Source of the DNA: Cyanobacteria bacterium OH_CBrB_359 | GTDB taxonomy: Bacteria; Cyanobacteriota; Vampirovibrionia; Gastranaerophilales; Gastranaerophilaceae | DNA length: 64,000 nucleotides | Direction of reading: 5' to 3' | Assembly (NCBI GenBank): GCA_023433065.1 | Contig: JAEZET010000001.1 | Location: 310,001-374,000 of the forward strand | Shown: piece by piece, positions 25,201 to 34,270 of the stretch | How positions within the stretch are numbered: position 1 is the stretch's first letter | Layout: every line of letters starts with the position of its first letter | The notes under the pieces: model-generated | Seen by the model: the letters and a program-made list of their open reading frames with translations, nothing else | Told to the model about the DNA's origin: nothing | Databases searched by the model: none | Position numbers and translations under genes: made by a program

Positions 25201-26184
25201 TTAAATAACAGGTTGTTTTTTCTCTGATTTGTATGCTTCGTGCAAATTCTTTAAATGCACGGCATCTTCAATATATTCCATTTTGAAATCATTTGTATAC
25301 TTATTAAAAAAGTCCAGCAACTCATAAATATGTAGAGGAATATTACCTTTATTTTCATTAAACCAGTCATATTCAACAGATATACGTATAGATTTGCAAT
25401 TGACCTGTTTGCATTTTTCGATGAAAGCACTGCATTCTGCCAGTGTATCGTTATAACCGGGGAATATGATATATTTTAATATTACATAACCCTTATTTGT
25501 AGATTCGTCAATATTGGCTTTTTTTATGTAATTTGCGATATTTTTCCATACCTTATCATGGGCATTTACTCTTTTAATTTTTTTGTAAGTTTCTTTTGTT
25601 CCGGAGTCAACCGATATTATTATATTTGCAACACTTTTATTTAATGCTGTTTCAACTGCTCGACTGTAGAACATTCCTGATGAATATAAATGCAGCCAGA
25701 ATTTATTTTCTAAAACAAAATCCAAAATACGTTCCAGTTCTTTATTTTTATATTCGGTGCATTCTCCACCCGCAACCTCTATAGTTGTATCTTTTAACAA
25801 GTTTCTTTTTGCCAAATCCTGAAGAACCGGAAAAATCTCATACGTTTTTAAATTATTCCAATATTTTTTGTCATCCGCAAATATGCAATATACACAATTG
25901 CAGCTACATTTTGTATGATTATTTAAGCCGACATACCTTACATAATTATCATCATCCCAATCTTTCTCCTGAAGACAAGGACATCCCTGACACTGACAAG
26001 GAGGTTGACCTGATCTAAACATATTGCGGTATTTATTTCTGACTTCAAGATATTTATCGACATCTAAAAACTCTCCTTTGTAGTCAGACATAAAAAATAT
26101 TTCTTTACCCGGTGCACAAGGTTTTACAGCATTATTAAGAAAAACCAGCCCTGATTCTATATTTATACAACTTACATATTTCAT
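25201..26184 (-). CDS. Radical SAM protein (paralog 2), probably leaderless
   Basis: A 327-residue protein from the ATG at 26184. That start is preferred over 26244 because the paralog's N-terminus aligns from here (MKYVSCINIESGLVFL) and because an extended -10 TGCTATAAT ends 6 bases before it. Cluster motif CX3CX2C: Cys93, Cys97, Cys100 (KCSCNCVYC). VAGGEC is the GGE motif. Four Cys at 63-70 (CQCQGCPC) precede it, two more than in paralog 1, and could hold an extra metal site. C-terminus without SPASM Cys. Function unknown. Convergent with paralog 1, 5 bp apart and without a terminator. Confidence 0.82.
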   Translation of the reverse strand: MKYVSCINIESGLVFLNNAVKPCAPGKEIFFMSDYKGEFLDVDKYLEVRNKYRNMFRSGQPPCQCQGCPCLQEKDWDDDNYVRYVGLNNHTKCSCNCVYCIFADDKKYWNNLKTYEIFPVLQDLAKRNLLKDTTIEVAGGECTEYKNKELERILDFVLENKFWLHLYSSGMFYSRAVETALNKSVANIIISVDSGTKETYKKIKRVNAHDKVWKNIANYIKKANIDESTNKGYVILKYIIFPGYNDTLAECSAFIEKCKQVNCKSIRISVEYDWFNENKGNIPLHIYELLDFFNKYTNDFKMEYIEDAVHLKNLHEAYKSEKKQPVI

Positions 26185-26190
26185 AAAAAA

Positions 26191-26196
26191 ATTATA
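26191..26196 (-). promoter_or_regulatory. Extended -10 box predicting a leaderless mRNA
   Basis: The minus strand reads TGCTATAAT followed by six T residues and the ATG of the radical SAM gene. A normal -10 to start distance puts the transcription start on or next to the A of the ATG. No ribosome binding site is present. Confidence 0.55.
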
Positions 26197-26307
26197 GCAC
26201 ATTATCGACCATAAATTTTGGCGTAAATGCATTTTATAAGACATTTTTATTTACAAACAGTCAATTTTATTTTTCAGGAGCGTTAATTCTTTCAGTTAAA
26301 TAATTTT

Positions 26308-27027
26308 ATGATAAATATGAAGTGTTCTTTAGTAAATACAAATAGCTGTAATAAAAGCTTATATAACTCTCGAGGGGTAGAATCAAAGGCTGAGTTTAAA
26401 CAAGATATATCCCCGGCAAAACCTCTTTTTAGTGGTGTTGGAGCTAATTATATTAACTTCAAAGCAAATTTTCATCCTGTATCTTTCGGTAAATACAGAA
26501 AAGTAGAAGAAGTATGGCTTATGGATAAAAACACATTAATGCCTGTCATAGCTTCTATTTCAAAAGAAAAAATCGGAGACTCTGTCAGCGCAAAAATATT
26601 TGTAAACCGAAAAGAAGTCGGGCATATGGATATGGATTGTCCTGTAAGAGACAGAGACTATAATAATTTTTACAGCGAGCTTAACAGAAAAACATGCGAA
26701 GTAAACCGCCTGCGCTCTCTTGGCGGAGACAAGTATAAAGGCATAGGAACCGCTCTTGTAAAATTTGCTATAAAAGAAAGCATAAAATCAGGATGTGAGG
26801 GGCGTATATGTTTATTTACCGCCTGGGACTTTGAATACGGTCTTTCTAAATACAGGTCAAAGGAAAGCCCCATACCTTTTTACGATAAACTCGGTTTCGT
26901 TGCTATTGATTCTGAAGAAAATAAAAAAATTAAAAAAATCTTAAAAGATGGCAGATTGGAAGATTTGGAAGACACTGCTATGTATTTGTCAGAAAAAGCG
27001 GCTTTAAGTCTACTCAAGAAAAAATAA
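26308..27027 (+). CDS. GNAT acetyltransferase with INFKA and VSFGK motifs
   Basis: A 239-residue protein. The acetyl-CoA loop is YKGIGTALVKFAIKESI at about residues 147-163, and IPFYDKLGF is motif B. The first 65 residues precede the fold and hold two copies of the recurrent short motif, INFKA (49-53) and VSFGK (58-62). Substrate unknown. Compared with the other GNAT at 14914-15510, only the catalytic core is similar. The gene is monocistronic, with a terminator that overlaps its stop codon. Confidence 0.8.
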   Translation: MINMKCSLVNTNSCNKSLYNSRGVESKAEFKQDISPAKPLFSGVGANYINFKANFHPVSFGKYRKVEEVWLMDKNTLMPVIASISKEKIGDSVSAKIFVNRKEVGHMDMDCPVRDRDYNNFYSELNRKTCEVNRLRSLGGDKYKGIGTALVKFAIKESIKSGCEGRICLFTAWDFEYGLSKYRSKESPIPFYDKLGFVAIDSEENKKIKKILKDGRLEDLEDTAMYLSEKAALSLLKKK

Positions 27028-27050
27028 AGACCTGTTAATAACAGGTCTTT
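27026..27050. terminator. Bidirectional terminator between the GNAT gene and tRNA-Leu
   Basis: Arms AAAGACCTGTTA and TAACAGGTCTTT around a single A, read as a 9-10 bp stem. Plus strand continues TTTAA; minus strand continues into TTTATTTTTTC, so it also ends the tRNA transcript. Confidence 0.85.
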
Positions 27051-27055
27051 TAATA

Positions 27056-27144
27056 TGGTGCCGAAGGCCGGACTCGAACCGGCACGCAGGGTGAGCTGCG
27101 GTGGATTTTGAGTCCACTGCGTCTACCGATTTCGCCACTTCGGC
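27056..27144 (-). tRNA. tRNA-Leu(CAA)
   Basis: Read on the minus strand it begins GCCGAAGTGGCGAAATCGG and ends CTTCGGC-A-CCA with the CCA encoded. Acceptor arms GCCGAAG/CTTCGGC pair. The anticodon stem is GTGGA/TCCAC around the loop CTCAAAA, giving anticodon CAA. The T arm is GCCGGTTCGAGTCCGGC, and there is a long variable arm as expected for Leu. Confidence 0.97.
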
Positions 27145-27295
27145 ATCTGCATAAGGTTTATTCTAACAAAAGAATTTTTAAATTTCCAGTATCTTTATAA
27201 TTTAATTGCAACAAATTATTTCAATTTATCCAAAAAATAGCAATTTAACGCTTGAGGGTGCTTTATTATATTGTTAATAAATTGGGAAAAATATT

Positions 27296-28336
27296 GTGCT
27301 ATCCATAACTCCTATTAACTACAGGAAAACAGTACCTTTTGCAAAAAATGAACCTGATAATAAAGCTCTTGTGAACTCTATTTTATCCTCAACAACTGTT
27401 TCAGACTCAAAAAAATATGCGCAACAAGGTGATGAGTTCCTTAAACAAAATGAATTTCAAAAAGCAATACAAGCTTACAAAAAATCTCTGGAACTTCGTC
27501 CTGATTATTTGGATACTCATTATGAACTTGCAAAAGCTTATAAATTTTCATCAGACTATAAAAATGCCGTAACATCGTTTGAAAAATACCTTCAGGCAAA
27601 GCCGAACCATGCCGAAGCAAATATACTTTTAGGTGAATGTTATACACAGCTTGGGAATTATAATCAGGCAAAAATCCAGTTTACAAAAGGATTAACAATT
27701 GAGCCCAATAATGACCTTGCTAAAAGAAACTTAAAAGAGACTGAAAATTATCTTTTGGCTTGTTATTCTCCCCAGCAGGCAAAAGAAGCCAAAAAACAAC
27801 AATCTGTAGCCAATCTCACTAAGGCAATAAATATGGCAAGAGGATATCTGCCTAACGGTTATATGAATGAATTATCAGACATTACGGTAACTTTTGACAA
27901 AACTTCTGAAATGGGCGGCACCGCAAACATAGCACAATATGAACACAATAAAAGAAAAATAACCGTTACTGATAAATATATCTATGCTGCGCCTCAGTTA
28001 ATATGTTCTTATCTTGTACATGAATTTGTACATGCTAAAGATAATGACCCTTATACTTCAGTTAAAGAAGAGCAGGATGCTTACAGAAAAGCAACCGAGT
28101 TCTGGGTAAAAAATTCAAAGGGTGTACAAGATCCTGAAATGGATTATGCAGCAGGCTTATATGAAACATCTCCGGAAACTTTAGACAACAGAGTCGCCGA
28201 AATCTATCAATTAAGAGATCCCAAAATATCAAAAACATCACCAAATCACCCGGCCGTCACAGGTCGTGCTGCTTCCAGCCAATTAAATGAAGCTGCTTGC
28301 GGGCAACCGATAAGAACGTATGATGTGATTGCATAA
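27296..28336 (+). CDS. TPR protein with a zinc-metallopeptidase-like HEFVH domain
   Basis: A 346-residue protein with a GTG start at 27296 and a weak ribosome binding site. Residues of about 40-150 hold three tetratricopeptide repeats (KKYAQQGDEFLKQNEFQKAI; DTHYELAKAYKFSSDYKNAV; ANILLGECYTQLGNYNQAKI). Residues of about 170-310 form a second domain with HEFVH at 242-246, the zinc-binding HExxH motif, followed by EEQDAYRKA, which could give the third ligand as in gluzincin-like peptidases. No signal peptide is seen; the N-terminus (ITPINYRKTVPFAKN) resembles the recurrent tag. It may be a cytoplasmic or unconventionally exported protease. The substrate is unknown. Confidence 0.78.
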   Translation: MLSITPINYRKTVPFAKNEPDNKALVNSILSSTTVSDSKKYAQQGDEFLKQNEFQKAIQAYKKSLELRPDYLDTHYELAKAYKFSSDYKNAVTSFEKYLQAKPNHAEANILLGECYTQLGNYNQAKIQFTKGLTIEPNNDLAKRNLKETENYLLACYSPQQAKEAKKQQSVANLTKAINMARGYLPNGYMNELSDITVTFDKTSEMGGTANIAQYEHNKRKITVTDKYIYAAPQLICSYLVHEFVHAKDNDPYTSVKEEQDAYRKATEFWVKNSKGVQDPEMDYAAGLYETSPETLDNRVAEIYQLRDPKISKTSPNHPAVTGRAASSQLNEAACGQPIRTYDVIA

Positions 28337-28403
28337 TAAATTTGTTCAAAATCGCCTAAAGTTATATAATAATTAAAATACACAACGGATTTGAGAGGAT
28401 AAC

Positions 28404-29966
28404 TTGGTTTCACAAATACTTACAGCAACCGTAATAGGTTTAGATGCTTATAAGATAACCGTCGAAGTTGACATGAATCAATCGATACCTTCCGTTTCTA
28501 TAGTAGGATTGCCTGATACGGCTATTTCTGAAGCAAGAGAAAGAGTTCGCTCCGCAATAAAAAATTCAGGATTTGATTTCCCAAATAAAAAAATAATTAT
28601 AAACCTAGCACCTGCCGACATAAAGAAAGAAGGCAGTAACTATGACTTGCCGATTGCAATAGGAATCCTCTCCCAAAGCGGCATAATTAATCATGAAACA
28701 TTCAAAAACACTGCCTTTATAGGCGAACTCTCGCTTGACGGTTCAATCAGAAACATAAAAGGCATATTACCTATAGTTTCGGGACTTAAAGAACTGAATA
28801 TAGCAGATATCGTTGTTCCTTTTGAAAACGCCAAAGAAGCAGCTCTTGTCCCTGATGTTAATATATATCCGGCTAAAAAACTCTCTGATGTAGTAAATCA
28901 CTTTATAGTTGATAATGAACAGCAGGCAAAATTAACCCCTTTTAAAATGGACATAAATGAATATATGATTTCACATAATAATACAGGTGAAGTTGTTTTT
29001 GATTTTAAAGATGTAAAAGGTCAGCAAAAAGCCAAAAAAGCTCTCGAAATAGCAGCCGCAGGAGGACATAACATTTTAATGATGGGACCTCCCGGCTCAG
29101 GTAAAACTCTTTTATCAAAATGCTTTGCCTCAATTCTGCCCCCGCTTCAGATAGAAGAAGCTATTGAATTAACTAAAATATATAGTGTATCAGGACTTTT
29201 GGACTCAAATAAACCGCTGCTGACAAAAAGACCTTTCAGAATGGTCCATCATACAGCTTCGGCAATTGGAATAATAGGCGGAGGAACAAACCCTAAACCA
29301 GGTGAAATCACCCTTGCCCACAGAGGTGTTTTATTTTTAGATGAAATTGTTGAATTCCCCAGAAATGTCCTTGAAGTACTAAGGCAACCCATTGAAGACG
29401 GCGAAGTCATAATATCAAGGGCTCAGATGAGAGTGAGGTTTCCTGCTGATTTCACCCTTCTTGCGGCGATGAATCCATGCCCTTGCGGCTATTTGGGAGA
29501 TTATGAAAAAAAATGTATTTGCAATGAATTTCAGATAACCAGATACCGCTCAAAGTTATCAGGACCTCTTTTAGACAGAATTGATATTCAGATTGAAGTT
29601 CCAAGACTTAAGGTAGATGACTTACTTAATAAAAATTTTGAAACGGAATCATCAACTCAAATAAGGGAAAGGGTAATAAAAGCAAGAAATATTCAAACTC
29701 AAAGATATAGAAATATTAATATATTTACAAACTCTGAACTTACGCCAAAGCTCATTAAAAAATTCTGCCCGCTTGATAATGAATCGGAAGAACTTTTAAA
29801 AAGTGCCATCCAAAGATTTAACCTGTCAGGAAGAGCCTATGATCGGCTGATTAAGCTTTCAAGAACAATTGCTGACCTGGAAGGAGCTTTTGATATCACA
29901 GCATCACATATTGCACAGTCAATTCAATACAGAAACTTCATTGAACCTTCAATGGCTAGCTTTTAA
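28404..29966 (+). CDS. comM: YifB/ComM-family Mg-chelatase-like AAA+ ATPase
   Basis: A 520-residue protein of normal family length. An N-terminal Lon-like domain (VSIVGLPDTAISEARERVRS, LSLDGSIRNIKGILPIV) is followed by the Mg-chelatase ATPase: Walker A GPPGSGKTLLSK, Walker B GVLFLDEIVEF, then PCPCGYLGDYEKKCIC with the family Cys pattern and a C-terminal helical domain. Characterised ComM proteins are hexameric helicases promoting branch migration in natural transformation. The start is a TTG (28404) with GAGAGG upstream. Its last 11 bp overlap the convergent methyltransferase gene. Confidence 0.94.
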   Translation: MVSQILTATVIGLDAYKITVEVDMNQSIPSVSIVGLPDTAISEARERVRSAIKNSGFDFPNKKIIINLAPADIKKEGSNYDLPIAIGILSQSGIINHETFKNTAFIGELSLDGSIRNIKGILPIVSGLKELNIADIVVPFENAKEAALVPDVNIYPAKKLSDVVNHFIVDNEQQAKLTPFKMDINEYMISHNNTGEVVFDFKDVKGQQKAKKALEIAAAGGHNILMMGPPGSGKTLLSKCFASILPPLQIEEAIELTKIYSVSGLLDSNKPLLTKRPFRMVHHTASAIGIIGGGTNPKPGEITLAHRGVLFLDEIVEFPRNVLEVLRQPIEDGEVIISRAQMRVRFPADFTLLAAMNPCPCGYLGDYEKKCICNEFQITRYRSKLSGPLLDRIDIQIEVPRLKVDDLLNKNFETESSTQIRERVIKARNIQTQRYRNINIFTNSELTPKLIKKFCPLDNESEELLKSAIQRFNLSGRAYDRLIKLSRTIADLEGAFDITASHIAQSIQYRNFIEPSMASF

Positions 29967-30828
29967 TTGCCTTAATTAATACTACGTTGGATTTTACAGT
30001 TATTTCTTTATTAGTAAGACTTATTTTTACTTCATCAATAAACCTTTTTACTTTAGGCTCTTCAAAATAAAGCAAAAAACGCTCTTTCATTGTTTTAGTG
30101 CCCGGACTTGGCGGAGATAAAAACCAGCTTTCTACAGCACCTTCATTTACAGTATATTTGGATTCTGTAACCTGTACATCAATATTAGCATCCTTAAAAC
30201 CTGCGACTTCTATGTTTAATGCCAAAGAATTTTCGTCAAAATTTGTAAGAGGATCGCCCTCGCTTGACATAAATTCTGATTCAGCTTTTTTAAAATCTTC
30301 ATAATCAGTTAATTCTGATTCGGATAAAAGCTCATAATATCTTGTATTTGACCTTATTACAGGTTCAAATGCAGAGAATATTCCTCCCGGCTTTAATATT
30401 CTATATATCTCGTTAATTGCTTTTTGTTTATCTAAGATATGCACCAAGACTGAGCGCATTAGAGCCTTATCAACCGATTCATTTTTTAGATTAATTTCTT
30501 CGCAGCCGCTTTGAATAAAATCATAATTACCTTTTATCCCAAGGGTTTTAAGCAGATTTTTACATTCTACCAAACAATCTTCAAATTTGTCTGAAAAAAT
30601 CACTTTTCCCTTTTCGCCAATTTTTTCCAAAGCTCCGAATGCCAATAATCCTGTACCGGTACCAATGTCAATAATGGTATCAGTGTTTTTAATATCGGCA
30701 TTTTCCAAAACCGCATCTTTAACCGCTTCAAGCCACTTTATTGTTTGTGATGTCTGAAGTTCATCCATATGAGAAAATCTGGTTTTTTTAAGCCATTCAG
30801 ACCAATTTTTACAAATATCCGTCGACAT
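29956..30828 (-). CDS. Class I SAM-dependent methyltransferase
   Basis: A 290-residue protein from the ATG at 30828, chosen because GAGG precedes it at a proper distance; an ATG at 30867 would overlap the previous gene. SAM motif I is IIDIGTGTGLLAFGAL, motif II includes KVIFSDKFEDCL, and YRILKPGGIFSAFEPV is the post-motif II region. The 100-residue C-terminal part is not recognised. Substrate unknown; a small molecule or quinone is possible from the UbiE-like core. It is the last gene of the bamA-tsaE-tsaB-zinc ribbon operon and overlaps yifB at its 3' end by 11 bp. Confidence 0.85.
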   Translation of the reverse strand: MSTDICKNWSEWLKKTRFSHMDELQTSQTIKWLEAVKDAVLENADIKNTDTIIDIGTGTGLLAFGALEKIGEKGKVIFSDKFEDCLVECKNLLKTLGIKGNYDFIQSGCEEINLKNESVDKALMRSVLVHILDKQKAINEIYRILKPGGIFSAFEPVIRSNTRYYELLSESELTDYEDFKKAESEFMSSEGDPLTNFDENSLALNIEVAGFKDANIDVQVTESKYTVNEGAVESWFLSPPSPGTKTMKERFLLYFEEPKVKRFIDEVKISLTNKEITVKSNVVLIKAIKS

Positions 30829-30836
30829 ACTATCCT

Positions 30837-31118
30837 CTATTCTAATGAATGCCCGCACTGGGGACATGTTTTAGCTGTTCTTTTTACATTAATACCGCAA
30901 AAAGGGCATAGTTTATATACTTCACCCTTATTTGGAGTATAATTTTGCTCCATCTCTTTTTTCTTTAAAGCTATTCTATACATAAGTTGTGATACAAAAC
31001 TATAAATTAAAGCCGCAAAAATAAAAAATGCTAAAACTATCCACAGTTTTAGTACAATGAATAAAAATATAAAAATAATTAAAAACGGCAGACAACCTTG
31101 TATCTGTATTTTGTACAT
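30837..31118 (-). CDS. Small membrane protein with C-terminal zinc ribbon
   Basis: A 93-residue protein. Residues 9-46 are hydrophobic and make two TM helices or one hairpin; after a basic stretch the C-terminus carries CPFCG and CPQCG, a four-Cys zinc ribbon at about 71-90. Function unknown. The ATG follows directly on the TAA of tsaB, so translation is coupled, and the stop lies 8 bp before the methyltransferase start. Confidence 0.78.
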   Translation of the reverse strand: MYKIQIQGCLPFLIIFIFLFIVLKLWIVLAFFIFAALIYSFVSQLMYRIALKKKEMEQNYTPNKGEVYKLCPFCGINVKRTAKTCPQCGHSLE

Positions 31119-31787
31119 TTATTTTACCTTCGGGATTGAAATTGACGGCGGCTGAATATAAAGAGGCTTCAATTTTGCCCAGTGAAAATCACCTTTATTA
31201 TCAATTATATTTTTATAAACAAAATAAGCAAGAAATTCACCCAAAGGATAATCTGAAAACTCATAGTTGGTAGAGTTAATATCAAATTGCTTTAGATAAT
31301 TATGCATAGAAGTATCAGAAATTACAAAAACACTATTATTAAAGTAATCCTTAATATCGTTAAGATCAATTAATTTAGGGGAAATGATTTCTCTACCCTC
31401 AGCATCATAACTTGCAAAATAAGCTTTATTTTTCCTGGCATCTGTTATTATAGCGGAGTTCTTATTAGTTTTATTTATTTTTGACAGAATCTGCAATGAG
31501 CTTACCCCCACAAGTTTTATATCAAGTTGTTGAGCCATTACTCTTGCTATAGTCGTACAAACTCTTATTCCTGTAAAACTCCCAGGGCCAATATTAGTTC
31601 CTATTGCTTCTATATCTTGCATTTTAAGGTTATGCTCTTTTAAAATTTCAACAAGAGTCGGAATCAAATATACACTATGATACTTTTCTTCTGTGCTGTT
31701 TATCTCTTTTGAAACTAAGCTCTTATCATTTTCGCAAAGAGTTATATAAGTTTTATCAAGGCTTGTATCAAACGTTAAAAACTTCAT
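31119..31787 (-). CDS. tsaB: tRNA threonylcarbamoyladenosine biosynthesis protein TsaB
   Basis: A 222-residue ASKHA-fold protein, part of the TsaBDE complex that makes t6A37 on ANN-decoding tRNAs in the cytoplasm. Family landmarks: FLTFDTSLDKTYITLCEND at the N-terminus, EAIGTNIGPGSFTGIRVCTT (the GPGSFTGLR signature) and VSSLQILSK. Overlaps tsaE by one base, which fits the common tsaE-tsaB pairing. The tsaD gene is not in this window. Confidence 0.94.
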   Translation of the reverse strand: MKFLTFDTSLDKTYITLCENDKSLVSKEINSTEEKYHSVYLIPTLVEILKEHNLKMQDIEAIGTNIGPGSFTGIRVCTTIARVMAQQLDIKLVGVSSLQILSKINKTNKNSAIITDARKNKAYFASYDAEGREIISPKLIDLNDIKDYFNNSVFVISDTSMHNYLKQFDINSTNYEFSDYPLGEFLAYFVYKNIIDNKGDFHWAKLKPLYIQPPSISIPKVK

Positions 31788-32257
31788 TATTCAAGTCCCT
31801 TTAATATTTTTTTATTATTTTCTCCATAGGCAACAAACTCAAATTTTCTTGAATTTTCGTCAATATAATCTATTTTAATATCAATTCTGTCGAAAGGAAC
31901 CTGGTTATCAGAAAATTCTGCCCACTCGACCATAGTAAGTATTCTACCCTCAGAATACTCTTCAAGCTCACTAATAACAGTTTTAACACCTATATCCTCC
32001 AACCTGTAAAGGTCAAAATGATAGACAGGTATTTTACCTGAATGGTATTCATTTAATATAACAAAGCTCGGACTGGTAACCTTTTGTTCAACCCCGAGGT
32101 ACTTGCAAACAAACTTTGTAAATGCAGTTTTACCTGCACCGATATCACCATATAAACATACGAAAGCGCCTGTTTCATTAACCACATCAGCAAATTTTTG
32201 CGCAAGCTTTTCCGTTTCGCCAAGATTATCGCATACTTTTGAAAATAGCTCAGGCAT
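31787..32257 (-). CDS. tsaE: tRNA threonylcarbamoyladenosine biosynthesis ATPase TsaE
   Basis: A 156-residue P-loop ATPase. Walker A is GDIGAGKTAFTKFV at about residues 37-50, then VTSPSFVILNEYHSG and VYHFDLYRLED (family signature) and TMVEWAEF. It drives t6A synthesis by resetting TsaBD. Overlaps bamA by one base and tsaB by one base, so the three are translated as a tight operon. Confidence 0.94.
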   Translation of the reverse strand: MPELFSKVCDNLGETEKLAQKFADVVNETGAFVCLYGDIGAGKTAFTKFVCKYLGVEQKVTSPSFVILNEYHSGKIPVYHFDLYRLEDIGVKTVISELEEYSEGRILTMVEWAEFSDNQVPFDRIDIKIDYIDENSRKFEFVAYGENNKKILKGLE

Positions 32258-34134
32258 TAGAAGAAGTCTCCGACTCCAAACGTAAATGCACCTTTAGAAT
32301 TACCCTTGCCAACACTCGTTAAAGGATATCCATAATCGATGCTCAATGGTCCTACACCCGGTATAAATACCCTCAAACCGGCACCTATCGCAACACCATT
32401 TTCAGGTCTGTTATAGAGTTTGTTTGTAATTGAACCGCTATATAATTGACCTGCATCCATAAACATTGCAAATTTAACATTGTCCAGGAATGGTGCCTTT
32501 TTAACCCTATCCAAGAAGAAGAATGGAGTTGTCAACTCGGCTGACCCCATTACAAATCCGTCACCCGTACCTATTGCACTCATCTTGTAACCTCTAACTG
32601 AATAAGGTCCGCCTAAACGAAAAGCCATAACTTCGGGCATTTCTCCATGTATTTTTCCACCAGCTCTAGCTAACAAAGAGAATGATGATTTATTCATAAC
32701 AGGGAAGTATTTTTTAATGCTCGCTGTAACAGTAGCGTGTGTCAAGTCAAAATCTGTCACACTGACATTTTCATTAAGTCTTAAAGTTGCAAATACACCA
32801 TCTCTCGGGTTTAAGATATTATCTCTTGAATCATATATCAAGCTTGGACCAAGGGTAAGGAAAGTACCGCCTTGAAGCTGCTTAGCCCTCTCTGATATCG
32901 GAATTCCGCTCTGGTTGTATAAAGATGAAATCTGAGAAAAATCTCCTTCTTTCATTTTTATATGCTCAACACCAAGCTTAAATGATGCGGAGAGATTTTT
33001 GTAATCTTTTAAAGGTTTAGAAAATACGACTTCTGCACCATATCTTTGTTCAATAGAAAGGGGAACCTGATAACTTGCAAAATCCCTGCCGAATGCTTTT
33101 ACTAAAAGAGATGTGTCCGTTCCTTTGAATCTTGGTTCAAACCAACTGACTTCAGCCTGAAGGTTTGCTCTTCTCAACATAGAACTGTCAGATAAAATAA
33201 CCCCGGTACCTGACATAAAATTAACTGCAAGTCTTTGTCCAAGACCTCTAAAGTTATTTTCCGCATAACCTAACTGCCCGAATAAACCTGTTGCCGTATC
33301 AACACCGCCCCCAAGGGAGATTGTTCCGGTTCTTTGTTCTTCCAGATTTATTGTAATATCATACAACTCCGGATTATCGCATCTTTCAATGGTTCTGTTA
33401 ACATCTTTAAATGCCTGTGTACCATACAAACGCATCAAATCTTCTCTTATAGTATTATCGTTATAAACAGTACCGGATGTTGAGAGTATATTCCTCTGAA
33501 CAACAAAATCTTTTGTCTTTTTATTACCTTCAAATTTTATAGAATTAATCTTGCCTTCAGATATAGCAATATTAACAACCCCGTCAGGATCGTCTTTAAC
33601 ATCCACAACTCTTGCAAGAATATAACCTTTTGAAGCATACAACTCTTCTATTCTTGTAACGGCTTCGTTGAGAGAATTAATGTTTTGCGGCTTATTTTCC
33701 AAAGGCGAAAGCTGCTCCAGAATCTCTCCCGCTGAAATAACCGTATTACCTTGAACCGTAAAGCCTGTGATCGGAACATTCTCTTCAAGATAGATTTTTA
33801 ATATAACATTGTCATCGCTGTCAGGAATAGGGATTGCTTTCATTTTTTCAGAAAAATACCCCATGTTATAGATATTTTTTAAATTTTGCTGAACTATGGC
33901 TTTGCTGTAGACATCACCTATCTGCATCTGCATATTCTTAATGATGTCTTCTGTTCCTACAAGCTGATTGCCCTCAATTTCTATTTTTGTTATTTTTGCT
34001 GCATTATCAGAAATCTTAAGGGAAGATTGGGCTTTTAATTCTGAAGCAAAGCAGCTTTGAGCGCAGCAGATAATCATTACTCCCAAGACTGCCCTTTTTA
34101 TAAAATTTTCAGTTAAAAACCTTTTGTTTTTCAT
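32257..34134 (-). CDS. bamA: Outer membrane assembly factor BamA/Omp85
   Basis: A 625-residue outer membrane protein from the ATG at 34134; an upstream ATG at 34176 lies before the -10 box at 34163-34168 and so is probably not transcribed. After the signal peptide (FIKRAVLGVMIICCAQSCFA) come three POTRA domains, starting about TKIEIEGNQLVGTEDI, ITGFTVQGNTVISAGEI and INSIKFEGNKKTKDFVVQRN. Three is the cyanobacterial number; proteobacterial BamA has five. A 16-strand barrel follows, with the VRGYKMSAIG motif, ending GVGDFF with a terminal Phe. It inserts beta-barrel proteins in the outer membrane. It is first in an operon with tsaE and tsaB. Confidence 0.93.
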   Translation of the reverse strand: MKNKRFLTENFIKRAVLGVMIICCAQSCFASELKAQSSLKISDNAAKITKIEIEGNQLVGTEDIIKNMQMQIGDVYSKAIVQQNLKNIYNMGYFSEKMKAIPIPDSDDNVILKIYLEENVPITGFTVQGNTVISAGEILEQLSPLENKPQNINSLNEAVTRIEELYASKGYILARVVDVKDDPDGVVNIAISEGKINSIKFEGNKKTKDFVVQRNILSTSGTVYNDNTIREDLMRLYGTQAFKDVNRTIERCDNPELYDITINLEEQRTGTISLGGGVDTATGLFGQLGYAENNFRGLGQRLAVNFMSGTGVILSDSSMLRRANLQAEVSWFEPRFKGTDTSLLVKAFGRDFASYQVPLSIEQRYGAEVVFSKPLKDYKNLSASFKLGVEHIKMKEGDFSQISSLYNQSGIPISERAKQLQGGTFLTLGPSLIYDSRDNILNPRDGVFATLRLNENVSVTDFDLTHATVTASIKKYFPVMNKSSFSLLARAGGKIHGEMPEVMAFRLGGPYSVRGYKMSAIGTGDGFVMGSAELTTPFFFLDRVKKAPFLDNVKFAMFMDAGQLYSGSITNKLYNRPENGVAIGAGLRVFIPGVGPLSIDYGYPLTSVGKGNSKGAFTFGVGDFF

Positions 34135-34162
34135 ATCTTCCGTACTGTCAGGCTTTGCCAAA

Positions 34163-34168
34163 ATTATA
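34163..34168 (-). promoter_or_regulatory. Extended -10 box of the bamA operon
   Basis: The minus strand reads TGGTATAAT, an extended -10. The predicted transcript start is near 34156, about 22 bases before the ATG at 34134. No good -35 is present, as is normal for this promoter type. Confidence 0.6.
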
Positions 34169-34270
34169 CCATACAAAGTTAATTTATTAAAACATGTAAA
34201 TACTGTATCAGATGAGTAACAAATTTTTCTTTTATAAGGCTTTATATTTTCAAGTGAGAGGTGTTTTCTA

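Noticed and set aside
34134..34176. The longer bamA start at 34176
   Set aside because: It lies upstream of the extended -10 box and adds residues ahead of a normal signal peptide.
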